Source of the DNA: Actinomycetota bacterium
Lineage (GTDB): Bacteria > Actinomycetota > Actinomycetes > Streptosporangiales > Streptosporangiaceae
Assembly: GCA_003168255.1 (NCBI GenBank)
Contig: PMSU01000117.1
Location: 1 to 64,000 of the forward strand
Length of the DNA: 64,000 bases
Direction: 5' to 3'
Below the pieces are notes generated by a model. It saw only the letters and a list, made by a program, of their open reading frames with translations. It did no database searches and was not told where the DNA came from. The position numbers and the translations under genes are program-made. Positions 22,510 through 30,421 of the stretch are shown here, one piece after another; the stretch's first letter is position 1; each line of letters begins with the position of its first letter.

Positions 22510-23403
22510 TCACAACGCTTCGCCCGGGGCAGTGCAGTCCCCGCCCGGGGCAGTGCAGTCCCCGCCCGCGCCCGGCTTTGCCTCCCGGCGCTGCGCCCGC
22601 GCGGAGCCGTACAGGCACACCGCGGCCGCGGCGGCCAGGTTCAAGCTCTCCGCCCGGCCGTAGATCGGCACCGCGACCACCTCGTCGGCCAGGGCGAGCA
22701 GGTCATCAGGCAGGCCCCACGCCTCGTTGCCGAACAGCCATGCGGTCGGGCCGCTGAGGTCGCCTGACTCGTCAAGTTGATCCACCGAGCGGCTGCCGCT
22801 GCCGTCCGCCGCCAGGATCCGCAGCCCGGCGGCCCGCAGCGACGCCGCCACCTCAGCCGGACTCGCCCCGACCACCACGGGCAGGTGGAAAAGGCTGCCC
22901 GCTGACGCCCGGACGCATTTGCCGTTGTACGGGTCCACCGATGCGTCGGAGAAGACGACGCCGTGCGCCCCCGCGGCGTCCGCCGTGCGCAGCACGGTGC
23001 CCGCGTTGCCCGGATCGCGGACATGCGCGAGGACAACGACCAGCCCCGGCCGCGCGCGGGTCAGCCGGGCCAGCGGCACGTCGACGAACCCGCAGACGCC
23101 GAGCAATCCCTGCGGGGTCACGGTCTGCGCAAGGCTCGCCATCACCTCGCCGCTGACCAGGTGGACCTCCGCGCCCCGCCGGCGTGCCTCGTCGACGAGC
23201 AGCTCGCAGCGGGTGCTGGCATCCCCGGTCACGAACAGCTCGGTCAGCGTGGCGTCGGACGCGAGCGCCTCGCCTACCGCCTGCGGGCCTTCGACGAGGA
23301 AGGCGCGGGCACGCTGGCGCAGCGCCCGCTTCGTCAGCTGGCGGACCGCCCTGACCCTGGGCGAGCGGACACTCACCGGATGGCGATCCGCCATCGCGGG
23401 CAT
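22510..23403 (-). CDS. TrmH/SpoU-family RNA methyltransferase
   Basis: SPOUT-class 2'-O-methyltransferase that uses S-adenosylmethionine, probably on 23S rRNA. Substrate-binding N-terminal domain residues 1-105 (RAFLVEGPQAVGEALAS). The three SPOUT motifs are present: VVLAHVRDPGNAGTVLRTADAAG, WLFGNEAWGLPDDLL and VPIYGRAESLNLAAAAAVCLYG. A 21-bp duplication at the 3' end gives a repeated GDCTAPG tail. It lies directly downstream of rplT, its usual actinobacterial neighbourhood. ATG at 23394 is an alternative start. Confidence 0.9.
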   Translation of the reverse strand: MPAMADRHPVSVRSPRVRAVRQLTKRALRQRARAFLVEGPQAVGEALASDATLTELFVTGDASTRCELLVDEARRRGAEVHLVSGEVMASLAQTVTPQGLLGVCGFVDVPLARLTRARPGLVVVLAHVRDPGNAGTVLRTADAAGAHGVVFSDASVDPYNGKCVRASAGSLFHLPVVVGASPAEVAASLRAAGLRILAADGSGSRSVDQLDESGDLSGPTAWLFGNEAWGLPDDLLALADEVVAVPIYGRAESLNLAAAAAVCLYGSARAQRREAKPGAGGDCTAPGGDCTAPGEAL

Positions 23404-23450
23404 GCCCGCGCCAGCGCCTGCGCCAGCGCCAGCGCCTGCGTGTCGTTTCG

Positions 23451-23837
23451 TCAGGCTGCGGCTTCCCGCGCCTGATCCGCCTCGGGCAGCGCCTTCTTCG
23501 CCACCTCGACGAGCGTCGCGAAGGCCGGCGCGTCCGCCACCGCGAGCTCGGCGAGCATCCGCCTGTCGACCTCGACACCCGCGGCCTTGAGCCCTTGCAC
23601 GAACCGGTTGTACGTCATGCCGTTAATCCGTGCCGCTGCGTTGATCCGCTGTATCCAAAGCCGCCTGAACGCGCCCTTGCGGTCCTTGCGGCCGGTGTAC
23701 GCATAGGTGCTCGAATGGAGCATCTGCTCCTTGGCCTTGCGGTACAGACGTGACCGCTGGCCCCGGTAGCCGCTCGCCCGCTCGAGGACGACCCTGCGCT
23801 TCTTGTGGGCGTTAAGCGCCCGCTTCACGCGTGCCAT
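23451..23837 (-). CDS. rplT: 50S ribosomal protein L20
   Basis: The 128-aa protein [38 protein letters not shown] is unmistakable L20, a primary 23S rRNA-binding assembly protein. The final 10 residues ([12 protein letters not shown]) are a typical actinobacterial extension. It lies 26 bp after rpmI in the infC-rpmI-rplT operon. Confidence 0.99.
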   Translation of the reverse strand: MARVKRALNAHKKRRVVLERASGYRGQRSRLYRKAKEQMLHSSTYAYTGRKDRKGAFRRLWIQRINAAARINGMTYNRFVQGLKAAGVEVDRRMLAELAVADAPAFATLVEVAKKALPEADQAREAAA

Positions 23838-23863
23838 TAGTGTGACTCCTCAGCCTGGCCGGG

Positions 23864-24058
23864 CTACTTCCCCAGCAACTTCTTGATCTTCTTCAGGTCG
23901 CTCGCCGCCACCGGCACGTCACCGGCAAGCCGGCGAGTCCGCCGGGACGACTTGTGCTCGAGCAGGTGGCCTCGGTTGGCGCGGCGGCGCATCACCTTTC
24001 CCGAACCGGTCAGCCGGAACCGCTTCCCGGCACCGCTGTGCGTCTTCATCTTCGGCAT
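23864..24058 (-). CDS. rpmI: 50S ribosomal protein L35
   Basis: The 64-aa protein starts [22 protein letters not shown], the L35 signature, and is strongly basic. Upstream frame extension to 24196 is unconserved. It is the middle gene of infC-rpmI-rplT. Confidence 0.99.
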   Translation of the reverse strand: MPKMKTHSGAGKRFRLTGSGKVMRRRANRGHLLEHKSSRRTRRLAGDVPVAASDLKKIKKLLGK

Positions 24059-24213
24059 GGTCGCCGTCGCCTCCATTCCTGGGCGCGCCCTAAGGCACGA
24101 CCCTTCCCTCAATGTGCCTAAGGCACCGTTACGTTCCCGCCCTGCGGCTCGCGCCGGGCAGTGGCTCGCGCCGGGCGGCCACCACGGGGTGACCACCAGT
24201 GGCTAGTCAGGCC

Positions 24214-25008
24214 CTAAGCGTCCTGCTCGGCCGGCGCGGCGGCTTCGGCTCGGACGGCGGAAGCCACTGGCTCCGCCGCCGGGTCTGTGTCCGCCGGCTG
24301 GGCAGCATCGGCCGACGCCGCGGTCGCCGGAACGATACGCGGCTTTGGCACCTGCTTGCCGGCCTCCGCCTGCGCCTCCGCCTCAGCCCTGCTGGCCTGC
24401 GCTTCGGCCTTACTGGCCTGTGCCTCAGCATGAGCCTCGGCGTCAGCATGAGCCTGCGCCGATCGCTCGGCCGCACGTTCAGACTTCGCGTCGCTCTTCT
24501 TCTTGTGCGGCCCGATCACCATGATCATGTTTCGCCCGTCCTGCTTGGGCTGTGCCTCAACGAAGCCGAGTTCCTCGACATCGCCGGCCAGCCGCTGCAG
24601 CAACCGGAAACCAAGTTCCGGCCTGGACTGCTCACGACCCCTGAACATGATCGTCACCTTGACCTTGTCCCCCGCCTTGAGGAACCGCTCCACGTGGCCC
24701 TTCTTGGTGCCGTAATCGTGGGGGTCGATCTTGGGGCGGAGCTTGATCTCCTTGATGATCGTCTGCGCCTGGTTCTTGCGCGATTCCCTGGCCTTGAGCG
24801 CTGACTCGTACTTGAACTTCCCGTAGTCCATCAGCTTGCAGACCGGCGGCCGTGCGGTCGGCGCGACCTCGACCAAGTCGAGATCAGCCTCCTGGGCCAG
24901 CCGGAGTGCGTCGTTGACGGAAACGATGCCTACCTGTTCACCGTTCGGGCCGACAAGACGGACTTCGGGGACGCGTATGCGCTCGTTGATACGCGGTTCG
25001 ACGCTGAT
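24214..25008 (-). CDS. infC: translation initiation factor IF-3, probable AUC start
   Basis: Conserved IF3 sequence begins [27 protein letters not shown] and contains the N domain (to about residue 80), linker, and C domain ([23 protein letters not shown]). No ATG, GTG or TTG is available at the expected place. GGAGGT is followed after 3 nt by ATC AGC GTC at 25008, so an AUC start is likely; noncanonical infC starts (AUU in E. coli) are well known and autoregulatory. The C-terminus carries a roughly 80-residue Ala/Glu-rich low-complexity tail with short EAQASKA repeats. The protein has 264 aa. Confidence 0.9.
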   Translation of the reverse strand: MSVEPRINERIRVPEVRLVGPNGEQVGIVSVNDALRLAQEADLDLVEVAPTARPPVCKLMDYGKFKYESALKARESRKNQAQTIIKEIKLRPKIDPHDYGTKKGHVERFLKAGDKVKVTIMFRGREQSRPELGFRLLQRLAGDVEELGFVEAQPKQDGRNMIMVIGPHKKKSDAKSERAAERSAQAHADAEAHAEAQASKAEAQASRAEAEAQAEAGKQVPKPRIVPATAASADAAQPADTDPAAEPVASAVRAEAAAPAEQDA

Positions 25009-25080
25009 GTGACCTCCATGAACCTTGCCGTGCTTTGCCCCCGGAACCTCCGGCGGCAAAGTGTTCCTACCGTGCCCACG

Positions 25081-25113
25081 AGAAAAGCCCCGCATGGCAT
25101 ATGCACGCGGGGC
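25081..25113 (-). terminator. intrinsic terminator / attenuator in the infC leader
   Basis: On the minus strand GCCCCGC pairs with GCGGGGC (25107-25113 with 25087-25093), capped by a GCATATGC-containing loop and followed directly by TTTTCT. It lies about 75 nt upstream of infC. It could attenuate the infC-rpmI-rplT operon, as leader control of these genes is common, or end an upstream transcript. Confidence 0.75.
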
Positions 25114-25365
25114 AACCACAACCCAGGACACCGCCGAGATGCCTGCCGGCATCGGGCTGTGCCTCACCACACGCCCGCAAGGCGCGGTCGCGCTGCATGC
25201 GCGATCACGCCCGAGAGCGTCCGGCCTGACCCGCCGGCCGCAGGTACAAGACCCAGGTAGCCGGCTAGGTGGGAGGTGGTCCTCCGCTTGCATGCCCCGG
25301 TACGGATGCACCGGGCCAGTTGGCGAACAACACTAACAGCATTTAGCGGTGCCGCGGTATTCCCG

Positions 25366-26289
25366 TCAGTTCAGTACCCGCCGGGTAAACGCCTTGGTGC
25401 CGAAGTAGCCGACGAGCGCCGTCCCGCCGACAAGCACCAGCAGGATTGCCCACAGCGCCAGGTGCCCGGTCTGCGGAGTGAGCACCGCGCGCAGCCCTTC
25501 CGACATGTACACCATCGGGTTCACCAGCACGGCGATCTGTAGCCAGCGGATGCTGCGCAGCTCCGACCACGGGTAGTAGACGCAGCCCAGCATGGTGGCC
25601 GGCAGCAGGATCGCGGCGAACAGCATCTGCATCTTCCGCGGATCCATCAGCGTACCGAGCAGCAGCCCGAGCGAGGCCGTCAGCAGCGACCCGCATACCA
25701 GGATGAAGGCGAGCAGCGGCCAGTCGGTCACGTTCACCTGCGGTGACTGACCTGCCGCGTGCACCAGCAGCACGATGGGAATGACGATGAGCGCGCCCAG
25801 GAACGACTGCGCGGCGCCAGCGATGATCTTTTGGAGGGCCAGCACCCGGATCGGCACCGGGGCAAGCGCCCTGTCCTCGATCGTGCGCTGCCAGGAGAAC
25901 TCCATCACCAGCGGGAACGTCACGGCCATGATGCCCTGCATGAACAGCATGGAGGCCATCAGGCCAGGCAGCAGGATGGTGGCGAACGTGGTTCCGTTCG
26001 AGCGGACAACTCCGCCGCCGAATAGCCCGCTGCCGATCTTCGGCATCACGTAGGTGAACACGAAGACGAACAGCAGCGGCTGCATGACCGAGCGGACGAA
26101 GGTTCCTATCAGGTTGCGCCGCAGCACCCGGCCCTCGCGCGCCATCATCGCGACGAACGTCTTGACCATCGTGGGGTGCGGTATCGGCGCGTCGGTGATG
26201 ATGGCCGCGGCGCCGGTGCCGCCCAAGGCTCCGGGTTTCGGGGACTCGGGGTCGGCGGCGACCTGCTGGATGCCGGTCGTGGTGGTCAT
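25366..26289 (-). CDS. ABC-2 type transporter permease (DrrB-like)
   Basis: The 307-aa membrane protein has about six hydrophobic segments and the ABC-2 signature region (SELRSIRWLQIAVLVNPMVYMSEGLRAVLTP) near residue 240. Family members export drugs such as daunorubicin, or polyketides and lipids. The start overlaps the stop of the ATPase gene by 4 bp (26286-26289). Its partner ATPase is split by the mobile element, so the transporter is presumably inactive while the element is integrated. Confidence 0.88.
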   Translation of the reverse strand: MTTTTGIQQVAADPESPKPGALGGTGAAAIITDAPIPHPTMVKTFVAMMAREGRVLRRNLIGTFVRSVMQPLLFVFVFTYVMPKIGSGLFGGGVVRSNGTTFATILLPGLMASMLFMQGIMAVTFPLVMEFSWQRTIEDRALAPVPIRVLALQKIIAGAAQSFLGALIVIPIVLLVHAAGQSPQVNVTDWPLLAFILVCGSLLTASLGLLLGTLMDPRKMQMLFAAILLPATMLGCVYYPWSELRSIRWLQIAVLVNPMVYMSEGLRAVLTPQTGHLALWAILLVLVGGTALVGYFGTKAFTRRVLN

Positions 26290-27107
26290 TCGCGGTACTC
26301 CCGTCCGGTCAGGTTGAGGAAAACAGTCTCCAGGCTCGGCTTGAGCTGCGCGGCGTCCCGGACCGTCAGGCCAGCCGAGGAGCCGGCCGTGACCAGGTCG
26401 CCGAGCACGCCATCGGGCTCGCGGGTGAACACGCGGACCTGATCGGCATCGGTCTCCACCTTGCTGATGCCCGGCCGGTCATCCAGCCGCGCCTTCAGCG
26501 CGACGCCGTCCGGCATCCCGCCCTCGTACCTGACGGTGATCACCGTGTCCGCACCCGCGCCCCGCTTCAGCTCGTCCACGGTGCCGGCGGCGAGGACCTC
26601 TCCGTGGTCCACCACGGCAACCTGGTCGCACAGCGCCTCGGCCTCTTCCATGTAGTGCGTGGTGAGCAGGATGGTCTGCCCCTCCGCGTGCAGCGCCTGA
26701 AGCATGTCCCACAGGTTCACCCGCGTCTGCGGGTCGAGCCCGGCGGTCGGCTCGTCAAGGAACAGCACATCTGGCCGGTGCACCAGGGCGCGGGCGATCA
26801 GCAGCCGCTTGGCCTGCCCGCCCGACAAGTCCGTCGCAATCGCCTTGCGCCGGTCGGCCAGCCCGAACGCGACAAGCAACTGCTCTGCCCGGCGCGCGGC
26901 ATCGCGCAGCCCGAGGCCGAAGAACCTGCTGCGAAACTCCAGGTTCTCCGCGACGGTCAGCTGCATGTCCAGCGTGTTGTTCTGGGTGACCACGCCGATC
27001 CTGCGCTTCACCCCGACCGGGTTGGCGACCACGTCGATGCCGGCCACCCAGGCCCGGCCGCCGGTCGGCACCACGAGCGTGGTGAGCATGCCGATCGTGG
27101 TGGACTT
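26286..27107 (-). pseudogene. DrrA-type ABC transporter ATPase, 3' part (split by the mobile element)
   Basis: The frame at its left-junction end begins with GK-STTIGMLTTLVVP, the last part of Walker A, immediately inside the junction at 27105. It then contains the Q-loop (RIGVVTQNN), ABC signature (LSGGQAKRLLIARAL), Walker B (VLFLDEPTAGLDP) and H-loop (LLTTHYMEEAEALCDQ). The 57 N-terminal residues are at 50111-50279. Joined, the two parts give about 329 aa, typical of DrrA. A 267-aa product from ATG 27089 could in principle be made, but it would lack the P-loop lysine and so could not bind ATP normally. Confidence 0.93.
27105..27107. other. left attachment junction core
   Basis: To the left the ATPase codons read GGCATGCCGATCGTGGTGGA-type host sequence up to CTT; to the right begins CCCGACTACTGGTC, which belongs to the element. 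The same CTT is at 50108-50110. A three-base core is normal for large serine recombinases. Confidence 0.8.
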
Positions 27108-27186
27108 CCCGACTACTGGTCTAGGGCGTTCTTTGGCCGTATCGTGGGTGTTGACCAGGCAATATAGACACCGTAGGGGGTGCGTG

Positions 27187-28695
27187 ATGCGGCTGGACGT
27201 GGACTACACCCGGATCTCGGCGGATAAGACCGGTGCGGCGGCCGGGGTGGAGTCTCAGCATGAGGAGAACGCCGAGTTCGCTGACGAGCGCGGGGTCACG
27301 CTGGCGCGCACCTACACCGACAATGACCTTTCGGCGTTCAGCGGGGTGGAGCGGCCGGAGTACGAGCGGCTGCTGGCCGACATCGCGGCCGGGCTGATCG
27401 CCTCAGTAACGATCTGGCACGCCAACCGGCTGCACCGCAACAGTGACGAGGTGGGCCGGTTCATCAAGCTGGCCCGCGCCCACCAGGTCAAGCTGTATTC
27501 CACCAGCAAGGGCGAGGCATACAACCTGGAGAAGGCGTCCGGGCGCAAGCAGCTCCGCGACGATACCAGCGAAGCGGAGTACGAAAGTGAGCACCGGGGC
27601 GAGCGGGTGGCGCTGGCCCGCAAGCGGCAGGCCCGCAACGGCGACTATGGCGGCGGGGTGCGCCCGTACGGGTGGGGCGTGGACACCGGCCGGGTGCGGT
27701 CGGTGTGCGTGAATCCCAAGGCCCCGGCGATGGAGCGCAAGTATGAGGACCGGCCGGTGCTGGACATGTCCCGCCACAACGACGAGGAGGCGGCCGAGAT
27801 CCGCCGCTGGGCCGCTGACCTGCTGGCCGGGGTACCCGAGGCGCAGGTGCTGCGGGATATGGCCGCACGGGGCGTTCTGACCGTCTCGCAGGCCGATGGG
27901 CGGACCCCCCGGCGCAACCGTCAGCCGGCCCGGCACGGCGGCTGGAACTCCAAGACCGTCCAGCAGATCCTCACCTCGCCCCGCACCTCGGGGCACGTGG
28001 TCTACAAGGGCGAGATCGTGCGCCGCAACGTCTATGAGCCGATCCTGGCCGAGGACATCCGGCTGTCCCTGATCACCTTGTTTTCTGATCCGGCCCGCAA
28101 AACCTCGCCGGGCAACACACCGAAGTGGCTCGGGTCGCTTATCTACCAGTGCGGGGTGTGCGCCGATGGCACCACCCAGACGGTGCGCAAGAACACCAGC
28201 GGCACCCCGGTGTACCGGTGCCGGGCCAAGGGGCACTGCTCCTGGCCGGCCGAGCCGCTGGATCAGGTCGTGGCCAGCGTGATCGTGGCCCGGCTGTCCC
28301 GCCCGGACGTGACCGACCTGATCCCCGGCGGGCAGGACGTGGATGTGGCCGGGCTGCGCGATGAGCTGATCGTCTGTGATGCCCGCAAGCGGTCAGCGGC
28401 GCAGTTGTTCGCCAAGGGCACCATCGATGAGGAACAGCTCGCCACGATCACCGCCGAGGTGGACGAGCAGATCACCGGCATCCGGGCCGAGCTGACCGCC
28501 GCGACGGCGGAAAGCCCGCTGGCTGACTTCGCCGCCACCGACGACGCGCAGCGCACCTGGGACGGGCTGGTCATCGGCCGCAAGCGGGAGGTGCTGCGCA
28601 CGCTGCTGGTGGTGACCTTGCCGCCATTGGGACGCGGGCACACCTTCGACCGTGACCTGATCCAGATCCGCCCCGCGAAGCGGACCGCCGCCTGA
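27187..28695 (+). CDS. large serine integrase
   Basis: The 502-aa serine recombinase catalyses integration and excision. The resolvase domain begins VDYTRISADKTGAAAGVESQHEEN with the catalytic Ser in RIS at about residue 10 and the GVERPEYERLLAD and HANRLHRNSDEV blocks following. The recombinase domain lies near residues 200-300 (GGWNSKTVQQILTSPRTSGHVVYKGE). A Cys-rich zinc ribbon follows (YQCGVC...YRCRAKGHC), then a C-terminal coiled-coil-like region. ATG at 27187 has GGGGGT 5 nt upstream; a GTG directly precedes it. It sits only 80 bp from the left junction. Confidence 0.95.
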   Translation: MRLDVDYTRISADKTGAAAGVESQHEENAEFADERGVTLARTYTDNDLSAFSGVERPEYERLLADIAAGLIASVTIWHANRLHRNSDEVGRFIKLARAHQVKLYSTSKGEAYNLEKASGRKQLRDDTSEAEYESEHRGERVALARKRQARNGDYGGGVRPYGWGVDTGRVRSVCVNPKAPAMERKYEDRPVLDMSRHNDEEAAEIRRWAADLLAGVPEAQVLRDMAARGVLTVSQADGRTPRRNRQPARHGGWNSKTVQQILTSPRTSGHVVYKGEIVRRNVYEPILAEDIRLSLITLFSDPARKTSPGNTPKWLGSLIYQCGVCADGTTQTVRKNTSGTPVYRCRAKGHCSWPAEPLDQVVASVIVARLSRPDVTDLIPGGQDVDVAGLRDELIVCDARKRSAAQLFAKGTIDEEQLATITAEVDEQITGIRAELTAATAESPLADFAATDDAQRTWDGLVIGRKREVLRTLLVVTLPPLGRGHTFDRDLIQIRPAKRTAA

Positions 28696-28718
28696 CCCGG
28701 CGGGGGCGGCACAACCGG

Positions 28719-28760
28719 AAGGGCTGTCCGTGCCTGGTGCACCAGGCACGGACAGCCCTT
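28719..28760. terminator. 42-bp perfect palindrome, likely bidirectional terminator
   Basis: Two 21-bp arms (AAGGGCTGTCCGTGCC... and its exact complement) meet at TGCA with no spacer. It stands between the convergent integrase gene and the minus-strand mini-protein gene; transcripts from both sides would form the same stem followed by a short T run. Such length and perfection are beyond what a terminator needs. Confidence 0.7.
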
Positions 28761-28789
28761 TCAGCGTACGGGTGTGAGCGGTGCCCCGA

Positions 28790-29023
28790 TCAGGGCCGGG
28801 CGCGGAGCAGGTTGGCCAGGATGTCGCGCTGCTTGCCGGTCAGCGGCGGCAGCGCGTCGACCACCTCCTTGACGTAGGCGTCCAGGTCGTCATCGGCCGG
28901 GTGATCGTCGCGGGGGCGGCGGTCAGTGGGTGCGGGCGGGGCTGGGTCAGCACGGGGCGTGGGGCGTTCACCTCCCCTCGCTGCGGGCGGGCACCGGCGC
29001 GGTGCCACGGTGCGGGGGGTCAT
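28790..29023 (-). CDS. mini-protein with C-terminal LPPLTGKQRDILANLLR motif
   Basis: The 77-aa product has a disordered Pro/Arg-rich N-terminal half followed by a helical, charged C-terminal half (DDDLDAYVKEVVDALPPLTGKQRDILANLLRARP). The same C-terminal motif occurs in the mini-proteins at 38706-38975 and 49761-50009 in this element. The ATG overlaps the replication-relaxation stop by 4 bp, so the two are coupled. Function unknown; a partner or regulator of element maintenance is an inference. Confidence 0.7.
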   Translation of the reverse strand: MTPRTVAPRRCPPAARGGERPTPRADPAPPAPTDRRPRDDHPADDDLDAYVKEVVDALPPLTGKQRDILANLLRARP

Positions 29024-30006
29024 GGCCCGTAAGGGTCGTCGGGGTCGTCGTCCAGCTCCCCGGCCACCGGGTGCTGAGGCTGTGCGGAGCGGCTGCCGCC
29101 GGGCCGCCCGCTGGGCATGACCTCGCCCAGCTCGATCAGCCGCATCGGCCGGCCGGGCTGGCCGGTCAGCGGCAGCCAGAGCGGCCCGGCCGGGCTGGTG
29201 TGCTCGGGGTCGAAGGCGGCGGTGGCGATGGGCAGCATGCTGGCGGCAGGGTGCGCGGCCAGCGCCCGGCGGGCCGACTGTTCCCGCCGGGAGGTGCCGA
29301 AGCAGAACAGCACCGGCAGGGTGACCGGGCCTGTGTTGTACCCGTCCTTGCCACCGGGCCGGGCGTAGCCGTCCAGCTTGGCGGTGAGCTGGGACAGGTG
29401 CTCGGTGCCGGTGTCGTACTCCAGCACGAACGCCAGGTCGGTGCTGTCCTGGGCCCACACGCCCAGCCCGTCCGGGTGCACCGCCAGCACACCTCCGCTC
29501 ACGTAGGTACGGTCCAGCCACGCGGCGGTGGCCTGCTCACCCCACCACTGGGTCAGCGTCCCGCCGCTGGTGCGGGCGTGCCGGGCTAGTGCAGCGAAGA
29601 ACCAGTTCGCGCCGGTCATGTGGGCCAGCCGCTGGGAGCGTTCGAGGGCGAGCTGCCGGTCGGTGCGGACCTGCGGCAGCCATTTGCGCTCGTCCCGGTC
29701 TTCCGCGCCGAGCAGCGCCGCGCCGACCCGGCCGAGCAGGTAGTGACCCGGCGCTGAGCCGACCTCGCGGCGCGGCCGGAACCGGCGCAGCAAGCCCAGC
29801 TCCACGAGCACGGCCAGGCGATGCCGGGCGGTGGTGAGGCTGGTGAAGTACATCGCCGTGAGCTGGCCGGTGGTCAGCACCCGGTGCTCGGCTACCAGGC
29901 GGACCAGGGCACGGTCGCGGTCGGTGAGGTGACCAGAGACGGACAGGACCACCTGGTCGGGCACCGCCACGCCCGCCCCCGCGCGGGAAGAAGAATGTGA
30001 TGCCAT
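29020..30006 (-). CDS. replication-relaxation family protein
   Basis: The 328-aa product begins with a winged-helix-like segment (LTDRDRALVRLVAEHRVLTTGQLTAMYFTSLTTARHRLAVLVELGLL, residues 27-75) followed by a domain that resembles the actinobacterial replication-relaxation family found on conjugative elements and plasmids (LVEY-like FVLEYDTGTEHLSQLTAKLDGY). It may control element replication or copy number. The C-terminal 40 residues are acidic and Pro-rich. It is the first gene of a two-gene unit with the mini-protein. Confidence 0.82.
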   Translation of the reverse strand: MASHSSSRAGAGVAVPDQVVLSVSGHLTDRDRALVRLVAEHRVLTTGQLTAMYFTSLTTARHRLAVLVELGLLRRFRPRREVGSAPGHYLLGRVGAALLGAEDRDERKWLPQVRTDRQLALERSQRLAHMTGANWFFAALARHARTSGGTLTQWWGEQATAAWLDRTYVSGGVLAVHPDGLGVWAQDSTDLAFVLEYDTGTEHLSQLTAKLDGYARPGGKDGYNTGPVTLPVLFCFGTSRREQSARRALAAHPAASMLPIATAAFDPEHTSPAGPLWLPLTGQPGRPMRLIELGEVMPSGRPGGSRSAQPQHPVAGELDDDPDDPYGP

Positions 30007-30421
30007 CAGTCATCAGTCCCGGGACGGGCCGTCAGGTCCATTTCGCCGCTGACCTGCGGCTTCGCCCCTGCCAGGGGCGGCAGGTGCGGCGGCTGGTCAA
30101 GACTGCCGGGCCACCTGCCGGGCCACCAGCCGGCGCACCTGCCGGGGTAACCGCATCTGCCAGTGTGCAGAGAGGGATGTTGCCGCATGGATACCATCTC
30201 CCCGTCGCGCCAGGCTGGGCAGTGATGTGCCCTCTATATATAAAGGCGTGTTTTTGGGGTGTTTTTTCACGCGGCGGCCATCATCCTTTACCTTTCCTTT
30301 ACCTTGATATACTCAGACACCTGACTGAAAAATGCTTTCTACCTGCGGCTTTAGCTCGCCAGGTCCATGAGAGGTCCACCGCAGGTCCATGACAGGTCCA
30401 CGGAGCGCCGGGGGGCAGGTT
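30007..30421. other. 415-bp intergenic region of the element
   Basis: No gene is seen. It contains an AT-rich patch (TATATATAAAGG at about 30235) unlike the surrounding GC-rich DNA, then a hairpin GCGTG/CACGC around T-rich DNA (30245-30275), and four 11-bp-spaced AGGTCCA repeats (30361-30400). Together these look like a replication or regulatory region next to the replication-relaxation gene. Confidence 0.55.
30361..30400. repeat. four AGGTCCA repeats at exact 11-bp period
   Basis: AGGTCCA starts at 30361, 30372, 30383 and 30394. The 4-base spacers alternate (TGAG, CCGC, TGAC). The period of one helical turn puts all copies on one face of the DNA, as in iteron or regulator-binding arrays. 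Confidence 0.85.

Noticed and set aside
26704-27186. N-terminal extension of the integrase frame to 26704
   Set aside because: It would run antisense through the ATPase remnant; the resolvase domain clearly begins at the ATG at 27187 with a good ribosome site.
30006-30197. 63-aa minus-strand frame upstream of the replication-relaxation gene
   Set aside because: Low complexity and overlapping the regulatory/AT-rich region; no ribosome site or recognisable protein features.
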